From NCBI RefSeq assembly GCF_002797435.1, contig NZ_PGEN01000001.1:1858501-1922500 (forward strand): a stretch of DNA of 64,000 nt, read 5' to 3'. The stretch comes from Sphingomonas koreensis (lineage in GTDB: Bacteria > Pseudomonadota > Alphaproteobacteria > Sphingomonadales > Sphingomonadaceae). The notes beneath the pieces were generated by a model. The model ran no database searches. It was not told the DNA's origin and was given only the letters and a program-made list of their open reading frames with translations. The first letter of the stretch is position 1, and each line of letters opens with the position of its first letter. The translations under genes and the position numbers were made by a program. Shown here piece by piece: positions 26,396 to 35,886 of the stretch.

Positions 26396-27764
26396 CGTGT
26401 CCGCTTCCTTCGCCGGAGCGCCCGATGAGGAAGCGCGCGCTACCGTCGCGATCATCCTCAGCGCCGCAGGTGCCGCACTCGGCGGCTTGCTGTTCGGCTT
26501 CGACACGGCGGTCATCTCCGGAGCGACCCAGGCGTTGCAGCTGCAGTTCGGTCTGACCGATGCGATGCTCGGCTTCACCGTCGCCTCGGCGCTCATCGGT
26601 ACCGTGCTGGGCTCGCTGATCGCGGGCGCGCCGGCGGATCGGTTCGGACGCAAGGGGGTGATGCTGACAGTGGCGATCGCCTATGTCGTGTCGTCGCTGG
26701 GTACCGGTCTCGCACCCGACCTCAACGCCTTCCTTGTCTTTCGCTTCATGGGCGGGCTGGCGATCGGTGCGGCGTCGGTAGTGACGCCGATCTACATCGC
26801 CGAGGTCTCGCCCGCGCGGTTCCGTGGCCGGCTCGTCGCGATGAACCAGCTCAACATCGTGCTCGGCATCCTGATTGCCTTTCTTTCCAACTATATCATC
26901 GCCGGGCTGGTCCAGTACGATGTCGCCTGGCGCTGGATGTTCGGCATCGTCGCGGTGCCTTCGACGATCTTCCTTCTGGTTACGTTGCTGCTGCCCGAAA
27001 GCCCGCGCTGGCTGGCGATCCACGGGCAGGCCGATCGCGCAAGGGATGTGATGCAGCGGCTCGGCTTTGCCGATCCCCGCGCCGAGCTCGCCCGCATCGA
27101 GCTGGCCGAAGCGCGCGAGGAAGCCGCAGGCAAGCCGCGCCTGTTCCAGCGCTCGCATTTCACGCCGGTCGCGTGCGCGATCGCGATCGCGATGTTCAAC
27201 CAGCTCTCGGGCATCAACGCGTTGCTCTATTATGCCCCGCGCATCTTCGAGCTGGCCGGGGCCGGCGCCGACAGCGCGCTGCTTCAGTCGATCGCGGTGG
27301 GCGGCACCAACCTCGTCTTCACCGTCGCCGCATTGTTCCTGATCGACCGCTTCGGGCGCAGGCCGCTGCTCTTCGTCGGCTCGGTGATTTGCGCCGCGAC
27401 CTTGCTCCTGGTCGGCTGGCAGCTCGAAAGCGCCAAGCCCGACGGCACGCTGATCCTGTTCGGCCTGCTCGGCTTCATCGCGGCCTTCGCCATGTCGCAG
27501 GGCGCCGTGATCTGGGTGTTCATCTCCGAAGTCTTCCCGAGCGCCGTGCGCGGCAAGGGACAGGCGCTGGGCAGCACCACCCATTGGGTGATGGCGGCCG
27601 CGATCACCTGGGCCTTCCCGGTGTTCGCCGCCAGCGTCGGCGGATGGGTGTTCGCCTTCTTCGGTGCGATGATGCTGCTCCAGCTTCTGTGGACCTGGAA
27701 GTTCATGCCGGAGACCAACGGCATCGCATTGGAGGACATGAACCTGGGGAGCGCGCGCGCATGA
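26388..27764 (+). CDS. MFS sugar porter (fructose/sucrose uptake)
   Basis: This 458-residue inner-membrane transporter has about twelve membrane segments and the sugar-porter signatures DRFGRKGVM, PESPRWLAIHG and PETNG near the C-terminus, plus FNQLSGINALLYYAPRIF, a typical hexose-binding helix. Its context between a fructokinase and a fructosidase indicates fructose, or possibly sucrose, as substrate, probably with proton symport. Its ATG lies inside the end of the fructokinase gene, and its stop overlaps the GH32 gene by four bases (ATGA). Confidence 0.85.
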   Translation: MHSVSASFAGAPDEEARATVAIILSAAGAALGGLLFGFDTAVISGATQALQLQFGLTDAMLGFTVASALIGTVLGSLIAGAPADRFGRKGVMLTVAIAYVVSSLGTGLAPDLNAFLVFRFMGGLAIGAASVVTPIYIAEVSPARFRGRLVAMNQLNIVLGILIAFLSNYIIAGLVQYDVAWRWMFGIVAVPSTIFLLVTLLLPESPRWLAIHGQADRARDVMQRLGFADPRAELARIELAEAREEAAGKPRLFQRSHFTPVACAIAIAMFNQLSGINALLYYAPRIFELAGAGADSALLQSIAVGGTNLVFTVAALFLIDRFGRRPLLFVGSVICAATLLLVGWQLESAKPDGTLILFGLLGFIAAFAMSQGAVIWVFISEVFPSAVRGKGQALGSTTHWVMAAAITWAFPVFAASVGGWVFAFFGAMMLLQLLWTWKFMPETNGIALEDMNLGSARA

Positions 27765-29269
27765 AGAAACTGGCCATCCTTCTCACCGCCGCGGCGGTGC
27801 TCGCTTCCGCGGCTTCGGCGCAGCAGGCCGATGTGCGGCCAGGCTATCACTACGGCCCCGCCCGGAACTGGATGAACGACCCCAATGGCCTCGTCTATTA
27901 TGACGGCGAGTATCACCTGTTCTACCAGTACAATCCCCACGGCGACCGCTGGGGACACATGAACTGGGGCCATGCGGTCAGCCGCGACCTGGTGAACTGG
28001 GAAGAACTCCCCGTCGCGATCCCCGAGACCGACGTGATGGCGTTCTCCGGCACAGCGGTCATCGATTGGAACAACACCACCGGCTTCGGCAAGAACGGCA
28101 AGCCGCCGATGATCGCCATCTATACAGGGCACGACCCCAAGACGGAGCGGCAGTCCCAATATCTTGCCTACAGCAACGACCGCGGGCGCACCTTCACCAT
28201 CCATGGCGAGGTGCTGAATGCCGGCAACGAAAAGCACTTCCGCGATCCCAAGGTCTTCTGGCATGCGCCGACGAGGCGTTGGGTGATGGTGGTGCTCAAG
28301 GCTGCGGCGAATACTGCCGAGATCTACACCTCGCCCAACCTCAAGGACTGGACGCACCGCAGCAGCTTTGGCCCCGCCGGCGGGCGAGGAAAGTTCTGGG
28401 AGTGCCCAGACCTGTTCGAGCTGCCGGTCGAGGGCGGTGCGCCGGGCGAGACGCGCTGGGTGCTCAGCATCAACCTGGGTGACAACGCCATCGGCGGTGG
28501 ATCGGGCGGGCAGTATTTCGTCGGCGATTTCGACGGCGAGAAGTTCACCCTCGTTCCAGGCTGGCCCGCTGCACCGCAATGGATGGACTATGGTGCGGAT
28601 TTCTACGCCACCATCTCGTGGAACGACATGCCCAAGGGCGATCCGCGCCGCGTGTGGATGGGCTGGGCGAATGACTGGCGCTATGCCGAGGCGATCCCGA
28701 CCTGGCCCGCACGCGGGATCATGACGGTGGCGCGCACCGTGGCGCTGCGCAAGACGGCGGAGGGCTATCACCTCCTCCAGGCTCCCGTGCGCGAACTGGC
28801 CACGCTTCGCGGTACGCCGCAGCGCGCGCCTGCGCTGGCTCTGTCGGAAACGCCGGTTCCGCTGCCGATCGAGGGCGGCAAGGCCGATATCGAGCTGGAA
28901 CTGGACACCGGCACCGCCGATCAAGTGTCGATTGCGCTGACCGATGGGCAGGGGTGGCAGACGCGGATCGGGGTCAACCCGACGGTGAACGAGGTGTTCG
29001 TCGACCGCACCCGGTCGGGCCCGCATTTCCATGACGGGTTTGCCAACCGTCATGTCGCACCGGTCGACCTCAAGAGCCGCAAGGTGAAGCTGCGCGTGCT
29101 CGCCGATGAATCGATCGTCGAGGTATTCGTCAACGATGGCAGGCAGACGATCACCGACCGTTTCTATCGCGGCGGCGGGGCGCTGACGTGGAGCGCGACG
29201 GCACGCGGAGGGAAAGCGACGATGAATCTCACCGCCTGGCCGATGCGCAGCATGGAGAGCCGTAAATGA
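27761..29269 (+). CDS. Glycoside hydrolase family 32 beta-fructosidase (levanase/invertase type)
   Basis: This 502-residue secreted enzyme has a signal peptide (residues 1-20, cut after ASA). The GH32 five-blade domain shows WMNDPNG at 37-43 with nucleophile D40, FRDP with D162 as transition-state stabiliser, and WECPDLF with acid/base E214. A C-terminal beta-sandwich follows (DESIVEVFVNDGRQ). It should hydrolyse fructosyl linkages in sucrose, levan or inulin in the periplasm and release fructose for the transporter and kinase. The start overlaps the transporter stop by four bases. Exact substrate cannot be told from sequence. Confidence 0.9.
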   Translation: MKKLAILLTAAAVLASAASAQQADVRPGYHYGPARNWMNDPNGLVYYDGEYHLFYQYNPHGDRWGHMNWGHAVSRDLVNWEELPVAIPETDVMAFSGTAVIDWNNTTGFGKNGKPPMIAIYTGHDPKTERQSQYLAYSNDRGRTFTIHGEVLNAGNEKHFRDPKVFWHAPTRRWVMVVLKAAANTAEIYTSPNLKDWTHRSSFGPAGGRGKFWECPDLFELPVEGGAPGETRWVLSINLGDNAIGGGSGGQYFVGDFDGEKFTLVPGWPAAPQWMDYGADFYATISWNDMPKGDPRRVWMGWANDWRYAEAIPTWPARGIMTVARTVALRKTAEGYHLLQAPVRELATLRGTPQRAPALALSETPVPLPIEGGKADIELELDTGTADQVSIALTDGQGWQTRIGVNPTVNEVFVDRTRSGPHFHDGFANRHVAPVDLKSRKVKLRVLADESIVEVFVNDGRQTITDRFYRGGGALTWSATARGGKATMNLTAWPMRSMESRK

Positions 29270-29425
29270 AGCGATTGCGGACACGCTGAACTGACGCCGC
29301 GCGCGCGGCACTGAACATCCCGAATGCATCGGCACGCTGCGGGCATCGCGCCGCGGCGCGGGGGAAGCGCGTGCCGGCGCCGGGCGAATTGCACGGAAGA
29401 CAAGAAACGAACAGGGAGAATTTGG

Positions 29426-32206
29426 ATGACTGGAAAGAGGATCGGATTTCTGGCCACCGCGTCGCTCGCGGCGCTGGTGATCGCCGCCCCGGCCGCAGCG
29501 CAGGAAGCGCCGGCGGCGACGCCCGAGGCGGAGGAGCCTGCGGCGAACGAGATCGTCGTGACCGGCTATCGCGCTGCACTCGGCTCGGCGGCGGCGATCA
29601 AGCGCAACTCGGACTCGATCGTCGATGCGATCGTGTCGGAGGATATCGGCAAGCTGCCCGACAACAACGCCGCTGAATCGATCGCGCGCGTGACGGGCGT
29701 GACCGTGCTTCGCTACAATGACGAGGCCGGCGATATCCTGGTGCGTGGCCTCCCCGATGTCGCGACCACCTTCAACAGCCGTGAATTCTTCACCGCTGAC
29801 GACCGCAAGCTGCACTTGCAGGATTTCCCCGCCGGCGTCGCCGCAGGAATCGAGGTCTATAAGTCCGGCACCGCCGACCTCATCGAGCCGGGGCTTGCCG
29901 GTTTGGTCAACCTTCGCTCGCGCCGTCCGTTCGAGGTCAGGGATACCGAGATCGCCGGCGAGATCCGCGCGTCGTACAACGATCAGTCGCAGGCCTTCGA
30001 CCCTTCGGGCAACCTCTTGCTCACCAAGCGGTGGGACACGCCCATCGGCGAGGTCGGCGCGCTGATCAACTTCAGCTATGTCCGCACCACCTATCGCAAC
30101 GCCGATCGTTATGCGGACTCCGCGGTGATCAGCCCTCAGGGGTTCAACACCGGGGACCCGGGCGACGACATTCCCGTCACCACGCCCGGCGTCGGCAATT
30201 TCCGGTTTCCCGCCAATGCCGGCAATTTTTACGAAAAGGGTATCCGGCATCGCCCCGCGATCAACGGCACGATCCAGTGGCGACCCACGCCCGATCTTGA
30301 GCTTTATGCCGAGGGTCTGTGGCAGGCCTATCGCGGTGACGTGATGCGCGACGCGTTCAACGTCAATTTCGAGCGGCGCAGCGCCAGCGGGGTGCTCCCC
30401 ACCATCTCGAACGTCGTGCTGGTACCGGGCGAGCCATTGAAGGCGCAGAGCTTCACCAAGACCGGCGGCTACGTGCCAGAATTCTTCCGCTCGACCCAGG
30501 ACGACAGCACCGACACCTATCAGGGCGCCATCGGCTTCAAGTGGAAAACCGGGCGCGCCACGCTATCGGGCGACTTCGCCTATACCCACAGCAAGTATCA
30601 GGCGCGCGAGGACAGCGTCGACGCTCAGCTCGCCACCGCGCCGACGATCAACGTCGACTGGGACGTGCGCGGCTCGGCGATCTTCGATCTCGGCGGCTAC
30701 GACATCGCCAATCCCGCGAACACGCTGTGGCGCGGCTATTATCAGCGCGATTTCATCACCAAGGGCGACGGCTATCAGGGCCGTCTCGATCTCGACCTCG
30801 AAACCGATATTGGATGGCTGCCGCGCATCCAGTTCGGTCTGCGCGCGACCGACCGCACGTCGATGGCGCAGAACAACAACCGCTATGCCTATACCGCGGG
30901 CCTTGGTCTTCGCCTCGACAGCCTGCCGACCGGCGCGCTCGAGATGATCACCGACGGTTATCGCGGCGATCCGCAGCGCTTCCAGAACTGGCTCGCCGCC
31001 CCGCGCCAGTCGATCCGCGACAACGCCGAGGCGCTGCGCCAGCTCTCCTACGCCTCGCTCCAGCAGCTAGTGGTGCTGTTCCCCAATGACGGCGGCATTC
31101 GCGAGGCGCTGGGCAAATTCGCGACCGAGGAGATTCCGTTCGACCCGTTCAACGGGTTCAGTGCGAAGGAATCGAGCTACGCCGCCTACTTGCAGGGCAA
31201 ATATGCGTTCGATCTGGGCGGGGTTCAGGTCGACGGCACGCTCGGCGTCCGGGTCGTCAACACCGATGGCGTCTATTCGGGCTATTCGCGGGTCGACGGT
31301 CAGCCGGTGAAGCGCGACGCGCGGCAGAACTATGTCGATATCCTGCCTTCGTTCCTGTCGCGCTTCCGCTTCGGATCGCAATGGCAGATGCGACTCGCCT
31401 TTACCGAGACGCGGACCCGGCCTGGATTCGGGCAGCTCAATCCCTCGCTCAACATCACCCGCAACAATCCCGGGCCAGACGGCTCGCCGCCGCGCTATGC
31501 GGCGTTCGGCAGCGGGGGGAACCCGGACCTCCAGCCGCTGACCTCGAAGAACTACGACGCGACGCTCGAATATTATTTCTCGAAGAACGGATCGGCGTCG
31601 ATCGCTGCCTTCTATCGCGATCTCGACGGCTTCATCAGCAACTATACCCGCGACGTCGTCGATCCGGTCTACGGCCTGATCCAGATCAACCGGCCGGAAA
31701 ACGCTGGCAAAGGCCGCATCAAAGGCGTCGAGGCGTCGGTCCAGACCTTCTTCGACTTCCTGCCGGGCTGGCTCTCGGGCTTCGGAGCACAGGCCAACGT
31801 CACCTATCTCGATGGCACCAATGCGCTCCCGGTCGCATTGGGAGAGGGGGCGCGGCAGGTGAAGCTCACCGGCCTTTCGACCTGGGCGTACAACCTGACG
31901 GGTTTCTACGAGAAGAACGGCATATCGGCCCGGCTTTCGTACAACCGCCGCTCTGAATTCGTGACCAGCTACAATCGTACCGCCAATGAAGTGCAATATG
32001 CCGGCGAGATCACGCGGCCGATCTCGCGGCTCGATTTTTCGGTATCCTATGACCTGACGCCGGGCTTCACGCTGGTCGGTAACGTCAGCAATATCCTGGG
32101 CGAACCGTTCAACAACTACCGCTACTATAACGAAACGCAGTACTTCCCTCGCGATCTGCGCGTGGAGGGGCGCTATTTCAGCCTCGGCCTGCGCTTCAAG
32201 ATGTGA
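29426..32206 (+). CDS. TonB-dependent outer-membrane receptor (fructan/sucrose uptake)
   Basis: This 926-residue outer-membrane barrel has a signal peptide (residues 1-26, cut after AAAQ), a TonB box EIVVTGYR at 42-49, a plug domain (SIVDAIVSEDIGKLPDNNAA) and a barrel that ends in FSLGLRFKM with the usual terminal aromatic/Met pattern. It probably imports oligofructans into the periplasm, with energy from TonB, as in other sphingomonad and Caulobacter glycan loci. ATG 29426 has GGGAGAA eight bases upstream. It is separated by 156 bp from the GH32 gene and may have its own promoter, but sits in the same direction. Confidence 0.85.
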   Translation: MTGKRIGFLATASLAALVIAAPAAAQEAPAATPEAEEPAANEIVVTGYRAALGSAAAIKRNSDSIVDAIVSEDIGKLPDNNAAESIARVTGVTVLRYNDEAGDILVRGLPDVATTFNSREFFTADDRKLHLQDFPAGVAAGIEVYKSGTADLIEPGLAGLVNLRSRRPFEVRDTEIAGEIRASYNDQSQAFDPSGNLLLTKRWDTPIGEVGALINFSYVRTTYRNADRYADSAVISPQGFNTGDPGDDIPVTTPGVGNFRFPANAGNFYEKGIRHRPAINGTIQWRPTPDLELYAEGLWQAYRGDVMRDAFNVNFERRSASGVLPTISNVVLVPGEPLKAQSFTKTGGYVPEFFRSTQDDSTDTYQGAIGFKWKTGRATLSGDFAYTHSKYQAREDSVDAQLATAPTINVDWDVRGSAIFDLGGYDIANPANTLWRGYYQRDFITKGDGYQGRLDLDLETDIGWLPRIQFGLRATDRTSMAQNNNRYAYTAGLGLRLDSLPTGALEMITDGYRGDPQRFQNWLAAPRQSIRDNAEALRQLSYASLQQLVVLFPNDGGIREALGKFATEEIPFDPFNGFSAKESSYAAYLQGKYAFDLGGVQVDGTLGVRVVNTDGVYSGYSRVDGQPVKRDARQNYVDILPSFLSRFRFGSQWQMRLAFTETRTRPGFGQLNPSLNITRNNPGPDGSPPRYAAFGSGGNPDLQPLTSKNYDATLEYYFSKNGSASIAAFYRDLDGFISNYTRDVVDPVYGLIQINRPENAGKGRIKGVEASVQTFFDFLPGWLSGFGAQANVTYLDGTNALPVALGEGARQVKLTGLSTWAYNLTGFYEKNGISARLSYNRRSEFVTSYNRTANEVQYAGEITRPISRLDFSVSYDLTPGFTLVGNVSNILGEPFNNYRYYNETQYFPRDLRVEGRYFSLGLRFKM

Positions 32207-32214
32207 TGCTCCAA

Positions 32215-32242
32215 GTCCCGTCGGCGTGATCGCCGGCGGGAC
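32215..32242 (+). terminator. Strong intercistronic hairpin after the TonB receptor
   Basis: GTCCCGTCGGCG (32215-32226) pairs with CGCCGGCGGGAC (32231-32242) with one G-U wobble around a TGAT loop: a 12-bp stem starting nine bases after the receptor stop. There is no T run, so it may protect mRNA or lower read-through rather than terminate fully. Confidence 0.5.
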
Positions 32243-32276
32243 AGCGATCTGCCGCTTTCTGTTCAGGAGACTTTCG

Positions 32277-33743
32277 ATGCGCAGCCTTCATGCGCTGGCC
32301 CTGGCGCCCGTCTTCGTCCTCGGCACTTCATTTGTCACGGCCTGTGGGCAATCGCTTCCCGAGGTCGACACCGGGCCAGTGGTCACGGCGCCCACGCCGA
32401 CACCAACCCCGACGCCGTCACCTTCGCCATCCCCCGATCCGGGCGTCACCGCCGCGCCGATATTCTTTGGGCTCGAGGCACAGGGGATCGGCGACCCGAA
32501 CCCATTTTATCACGACGGGCGCTACCACGTGTTTTACCTGCAGAACGAAGGCCGCCATCCCTGGCGGGTTTCCTCATCTGCGGATCTCTCCGCATGGTCA
32601 GCGCCGGTCGAGGCGGTACCAGTGGGGCCAGCGGGCGCCCCCGATTACTGGACCGGTAGCGGCAGCGTGGTCGCCGATCCGGCCGGCGGCTACCGCATCT
32701 TCTACACCGGGCATCTGCCTGACGGGAATCCGAAGGAAATCGTCATGACCTCGCGGGCGGACAGCTTGACGGGGCCATGGACCAAGCTTGCGACACCGCG
32801 CTTTTCGGGCGTACCCGATTATGATCGCTGGGATTTCCGCGACCCGTTCGTCTTCTGGAATGACGAGGCCCGGGCCTGGTGGATGCTGTTGACCACGCGC
32901 CAGAGCGGGCAAGCCGTGATCGGCCTCTACACGTCGCCCGATCTCGACCGCTGGACCGCCGCCCCGCCGCTCTATGCCGAGGCTTCGCCGCTCAACCTCG
33001 AGGTGCCTGACCTGTTTCGCGAGGGGTCGGACTGGTTCCTGCTCTATTCGGACCAGCGCGATACCTCGCGCCAGACGCGCTATCTTAAGGCCGCCACCTC
33101 CACCGGTCCCTATGCCTATGGCGCATTCGACGCGCTGGACGGGCGCGGCTTCTACGCGGGCAAGACGGCGGGGGCGGGCGCGAACCGGCTGCTCTTCGGC
33201 TGGGTCGCGCATCGCCGCGGCAGGCGCGACGACGCGGAACTCGAATGGGGCGGCGACCTGGTAGTCCATGCGATCCACCGCACGGATGAAGGCGCGCTCG
33301 CGGTCGATATCGCCGGTGCGATCGCGCAGCAATTCATGGTTCTCGCGAGCCGGCTGTCGCCTTCGGTTCCGGCTGCCGGTCCGATTGGCAAGGGTACCCG
33401 GATCACCGCCGATCTGTCCGTGCGGCCGGGCGACAAGTTCGGCATCCGCTTCACCAAAAGCGGCACCATCACCGCCCTCGCGGAAATCGACCTGGCCGCT
33501 CAGCAAGCGCGGTTCGTGGTCGGTAACCGTACCGCCGACGCGCCGCGGATCGCGTTCCCAGCCAGCACGGACGGTCGCTATCGCCTCGATCTGCTGCTCG
33601 ATCCGCGGCAGGGGTTCGGCGTGCTCTACATCAATCGCTTTCGCGCGCTGAGCTTCCGCTACTATGGCCTGAGCGGCGCGGTGCCCGCATTCTACTCGGA
33701 TAAAGGCTTCGTAGCGCTCGACGGCGAAGTGCGCACGAGGTGA
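32277..33743 (+). CDS. GH32-like surface or periplasmic lipoprotein, divergent
   Basis: This 488-residue lipoprotein has a lipid-bearing Cys at residue 23 (FVTAC). A linker of Thr-Pro and Ser-Pro repeats (residues 37-54) follows, then a five-blade beta-propeller of GH32/GH43 type. The expected carboxylates are present, but the motifs differ from classic GH32: GIGDPNPF (D73) in place of WMNDPNG, DFRDPF (D189), and LEVPDLF (E242) in place of the usual EC. A beta-sandwich-like C-terminus follows. It may trim fructans at the membrane, act as a fructosyl transferase, or only bind glycan. ATG 32277 has AGGAGA seven bases upstream. It lies in the fructan operon. Confidence 0.75.
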   Translation: MRSLHALALAPVFVLGTSFVTACGQSLPEVDTGPVVTAPTPTPTPTPSPSPSPDPGVTAAPIFFGLEAQGIGDPNPFYHDGRYHVFYLQNEGRHPWRVSSSADLSAWSAPVEAVPVGPAGAPDYWTGSGSVVADPAGGYRIFYTGHLPDGNPKEIVMTSRADSLTGPWTKLATPRFSGVPDYDRWDFRDPFVFWNDEARAWWMLLTTRQSGQAVIGLYTSPDLDRWTAAPPLYAEASPLNLEVPDLFREGSDWFLLYSDQRDTSRQTRYLKAATSTGPYAYGAFDALDGRGFYAGKTAGAGANRLLFGWVAHRRGRRDDAELEWGGDLVVHAIHRTDEGALAVDIAGAIAQQFMVLASRLSPSVPAAGPIGKGTRITADLSVRPGDKFGIRFTKSGTITALAEIDLAAQQARFVVGNRTADAPRIAFPASTDGRYRLDLLLDPRQGFGVLYINRFRALSFRYYGLSGAVPAFYSDKGFVALDGEVRTR

Positions 33744-33786
33744 CAGTGCCGTCCCGGCGCCGTCGAATTATGCTGGAAGGAAGTAT

Positions 33787-34461
33787 ATGCGTATCGAATC
33801 CGCCTTTCTGTTCGATCTCGACGGAACGCTCATCGACAGCGTCTACCAGCACGTTCTGGCCTGGAAGGAAGCGCTCGACGAGGAGGGGATCGAGCTTGCG
33901 GTCTGGCGCATTCATCGCAACATCGGGATGAGCGGTGGGCTGTTCACCAACCAGCTCCTCCGCGAGACTGGAATCGAGATCAGCGAGCCGATCGTCAACC
34001 GGCTACGACAAAATCATGCAGCGGCTTACAAAAGGCTCGCCGGCAGCCTACGGGCGCTCCCCGGCGCCCGCGAGCTTCTCGCCTATCTGACCGACGCCCG
34101 GATACCCTGGGCGATCGCAACGAGCGGGCGGATGGAGACGGCAGCGCTCAATCTCGAGATCCTTGGCGTCGATCCGGCCCGGGTTCCGGTGGTGACGCGC
34201 GATCAGGTAAAATATGCCAAGCCGGACCCGGATCTGTTCCTGGCCGCGGCCGAGCGCCTGAGCGTGCCGATCGAGACCGCGCTGGTGGTGGGCGACAGCA
34301 TCTGGGACATGCTGGCAGCGGCCCGCTGTCGGTCGCTGGGCGTAGGCCTGCTGAGCGGTGGCTATGGCGCCGACGAACTGCGCCAGTCTGGCGCGATCCG
34401 CGTGTATGACGACACCGCCGATCTGCTGCGGAAGATCGACGAGATAGCCGCCCGTCGTTGA
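33787..34461 (+). CDS. HAD-superfamily sugar-phosphate phosphatase (beta-phosphoglucomutase-like)
   Basis: This 224-residue HAD hydrolase shows all four motifs: DLDGT (D10 nucleophile, D12 acid/base), ATSGR (Ser), KYAKPDPDLF (Lys) and VVGDSIWDM (Asp). A helical cap between motifs I and II puts it with beta-phosphoglucomutase and small sugar-phosphate phosphatases. As the last gene of the fructan locus it may clear excess fructose or glucose phosphates or adjust sugar-phosphate stress. It follows the lipoprotein gene by 43 bp. Its substrate is unknown. About 275 bp without gene follow before the IS5 element. Confidence 0.75.
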   Translation: MRIESAFLFDLDGTLIDSVYQHVLAWKEALDEEGIELAVWRIHRNIGMSGGLFTNQLLRETGIEISEPIVNRLRQNHAAAYKRLAGSLRALPGARELLAYLTDARIPWAIATSGRMETAALNLEILGVDPARVPVVTRDQVKYAKPDPDLFLAAAERLSVPIETALVVGDSIWDMLAAARCRSLGVGLLSGGYGADELRQSGAIRVYDDTADLLRKIDEIAARR

Positions 34462-34737
34462 CTAGGGGCAAGCGGTAGAGAGAGGAGTGATTTAAAGAAG
34501 CACTCTGGTTTGCCGGAAATGCCGCACACCACCCTGACATTGATCTCGCGGACACCTTGATCGTGCATGTCGCTTCGGAAGACCGACGTGTTACCATCTT
34601 GAGCCTATACGCAGGTAGCCAAGTGATGGCGGACGATGCTTAGCGGACGATCCGTCCCGAGTGAGGGTAATGGCTGCTCGGACGCCTAGTGCGGCGTCGT
34701 GAATGGTCGTTTGATATCCCGGCGCGGATCCGGCGGC

Positions 34738-35504
34738 TTAGGCCGTAGACTCATAAGCGCGCAGCCACAGCCGCATTGAGGCGAGCTGGACCATGGCGAG
34801 GAAGTTGGCGGCGAGCTTGTCATATCGAGTGGCGACCCGGCGGAAGTGCTTCAGCTTGGAGAAGAACCGCTCGATCAGGTTGCGCTCACGGTAAAGCCGC
34901 TTGCTGAAGCACGGCTTCCATTTGCGGTTGCTCTTCGGCGGGATATTCGGCGTGGCGCCCTGATCCTGGATCATTTCGCGGATTCGGTCGGCGTCGTAGG
35001 CCTTGTCGGCCAGCACGATGGTGCACGGACCAAGGTGGTCGAGCAGCTTATCGGCGATCTGCCCGTCGTGGGTCTGCCCGGCGGTCAGGCCAAGCCGGAT
35101 CGGGAGGCCTTGGGCGTCGACAACGACGTGGATCTTGGTCGTGAGCCCGCCTCGGGAGCGACCGAGACAATGATCTGGACCCCCTTTTTTGCCGTCGCAG
35201 CCTGCTGGTGCGCCCGGATGGAAGTGCTGTCGATCATCTGGATTTCCCCGTCGTGCGCTGCGCTGATGGCGTCCATCAGCCGGTCCCACACATCTGCCTG
35301 GCGCCATCGGTTGAAGCGGTTGTAGCAGGTGGTGCACGGTCCATAGCGCTCCGGCAGGTCGCGCCATGGCGCGCCCGACCGCAGCACCCAGAAGATGCCG
35401 TTCAGCACGCGGCGATCATCGACGCGCGGCACGCCTCGCGGCTTGTTGGGCAGCAGCGGCTCGATCACGCGCCATTCGAATTCGGTCAGGTCATAGCGGC
35501 TCAT
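34738..35504 (-). CDS. IS5-family (IS427-like) transposase, two overlapping frames
   Basis: The first frame (35504 down to 35085) starts MSRYDLTEFEWRVIEPLLP and holds the helix-turn-helix part. The second continues to 34738 with GLTTKIHVVVDAQG, VLADKAYDAD and the YRERNLIERFFSKLKHFRR signature of DDE transposases. They overlap at A6G5 (35180-35190 on the plus strand as C5T6), where a -1 shift on A-AAA-AAG gives the full protein, as known for this IS group. Both frames look intact, so the element may be active. The inserted region lies just after the fructan locus. Confidence 0.85.
34738..35504 (-). mobile_element. IS5-family insertion sequence (coding part; ends not resolved)
   Basis: The element should extend some tens of bases beyond the coding part on each side. 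A possible weak terminal pair is ATTGTGATTCAGC (reading inwards from about 35532) against GTCGTGAATGG near 34703, but the match is poor and I did not find a clear target duplication. Confidence 0.55.
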
Positions 35505-35594
35505 GCCGATGCTGAATCACAATCTGGCCCGACGCGGAAGCCCGTCGAAAGGCGCTCGATTGCACGTCTCGGACGTTTGCGGCAGCATCAGGCG

Positions 35595-35708
35595 ATGTTC
35601 GATTGGTCCGATCTGCTCCTGCTTCTCCCATTCCGCGTGTTCATGGCGCTCTTCGCCATCTTCTGCGTGCTGGTAGCCGCCGCAATCCTCTGGGCAAAAT
35701 ACGGCTGA
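35595..35708 (+). CDS. 37-residue single-pass membrane peptide
   Basis: ATG 35595 opens 37 codons (MFDWSDLLLLLPFRVFM, ending LWAKYG) with one long hydrophobic segment. The ribosome site is weak (CAGG). Tiny membrane proteins of this sort are common beside IS elements but poorly known. It may be real or chance. Confidence 0.35.
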   Translation: MFDWSDLLLLLPFRVFMALFAIFCVLVAAAILWAKYG

Positions 35709-35886
35709 CCCGCAGCCCGCCTACATCGCCTGCCCCGTCAGCTTTATGGGTTCACGACCTAGCGCCCCAAACCCGGTCGTTCGCGCGGATCTATGGAAAG
35801 CCTCAAAGCTGCCGCTGATCAAGTACCGTTTGGGCATCATCTTCTTATAAAACTCGGGCCATTGCGGTGACGGGCAGCAGTGATGC

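Noticed and set aside
27284..30250. A 988-codon open frame antisense to the transporter, GH32 and TonB receptor genes
   Set aside because: It is a shadow of three well-supported genes in GC-rich DNA, with Arg/Gly/Asp-rich composition and no recognisable domain.
32388..32440. Tandem repeat or microsatellite of CCNACN units
   Set aside because: It codes for a Thr/Ser-Pro linker after a lipoprotein signal, a common protein feature.
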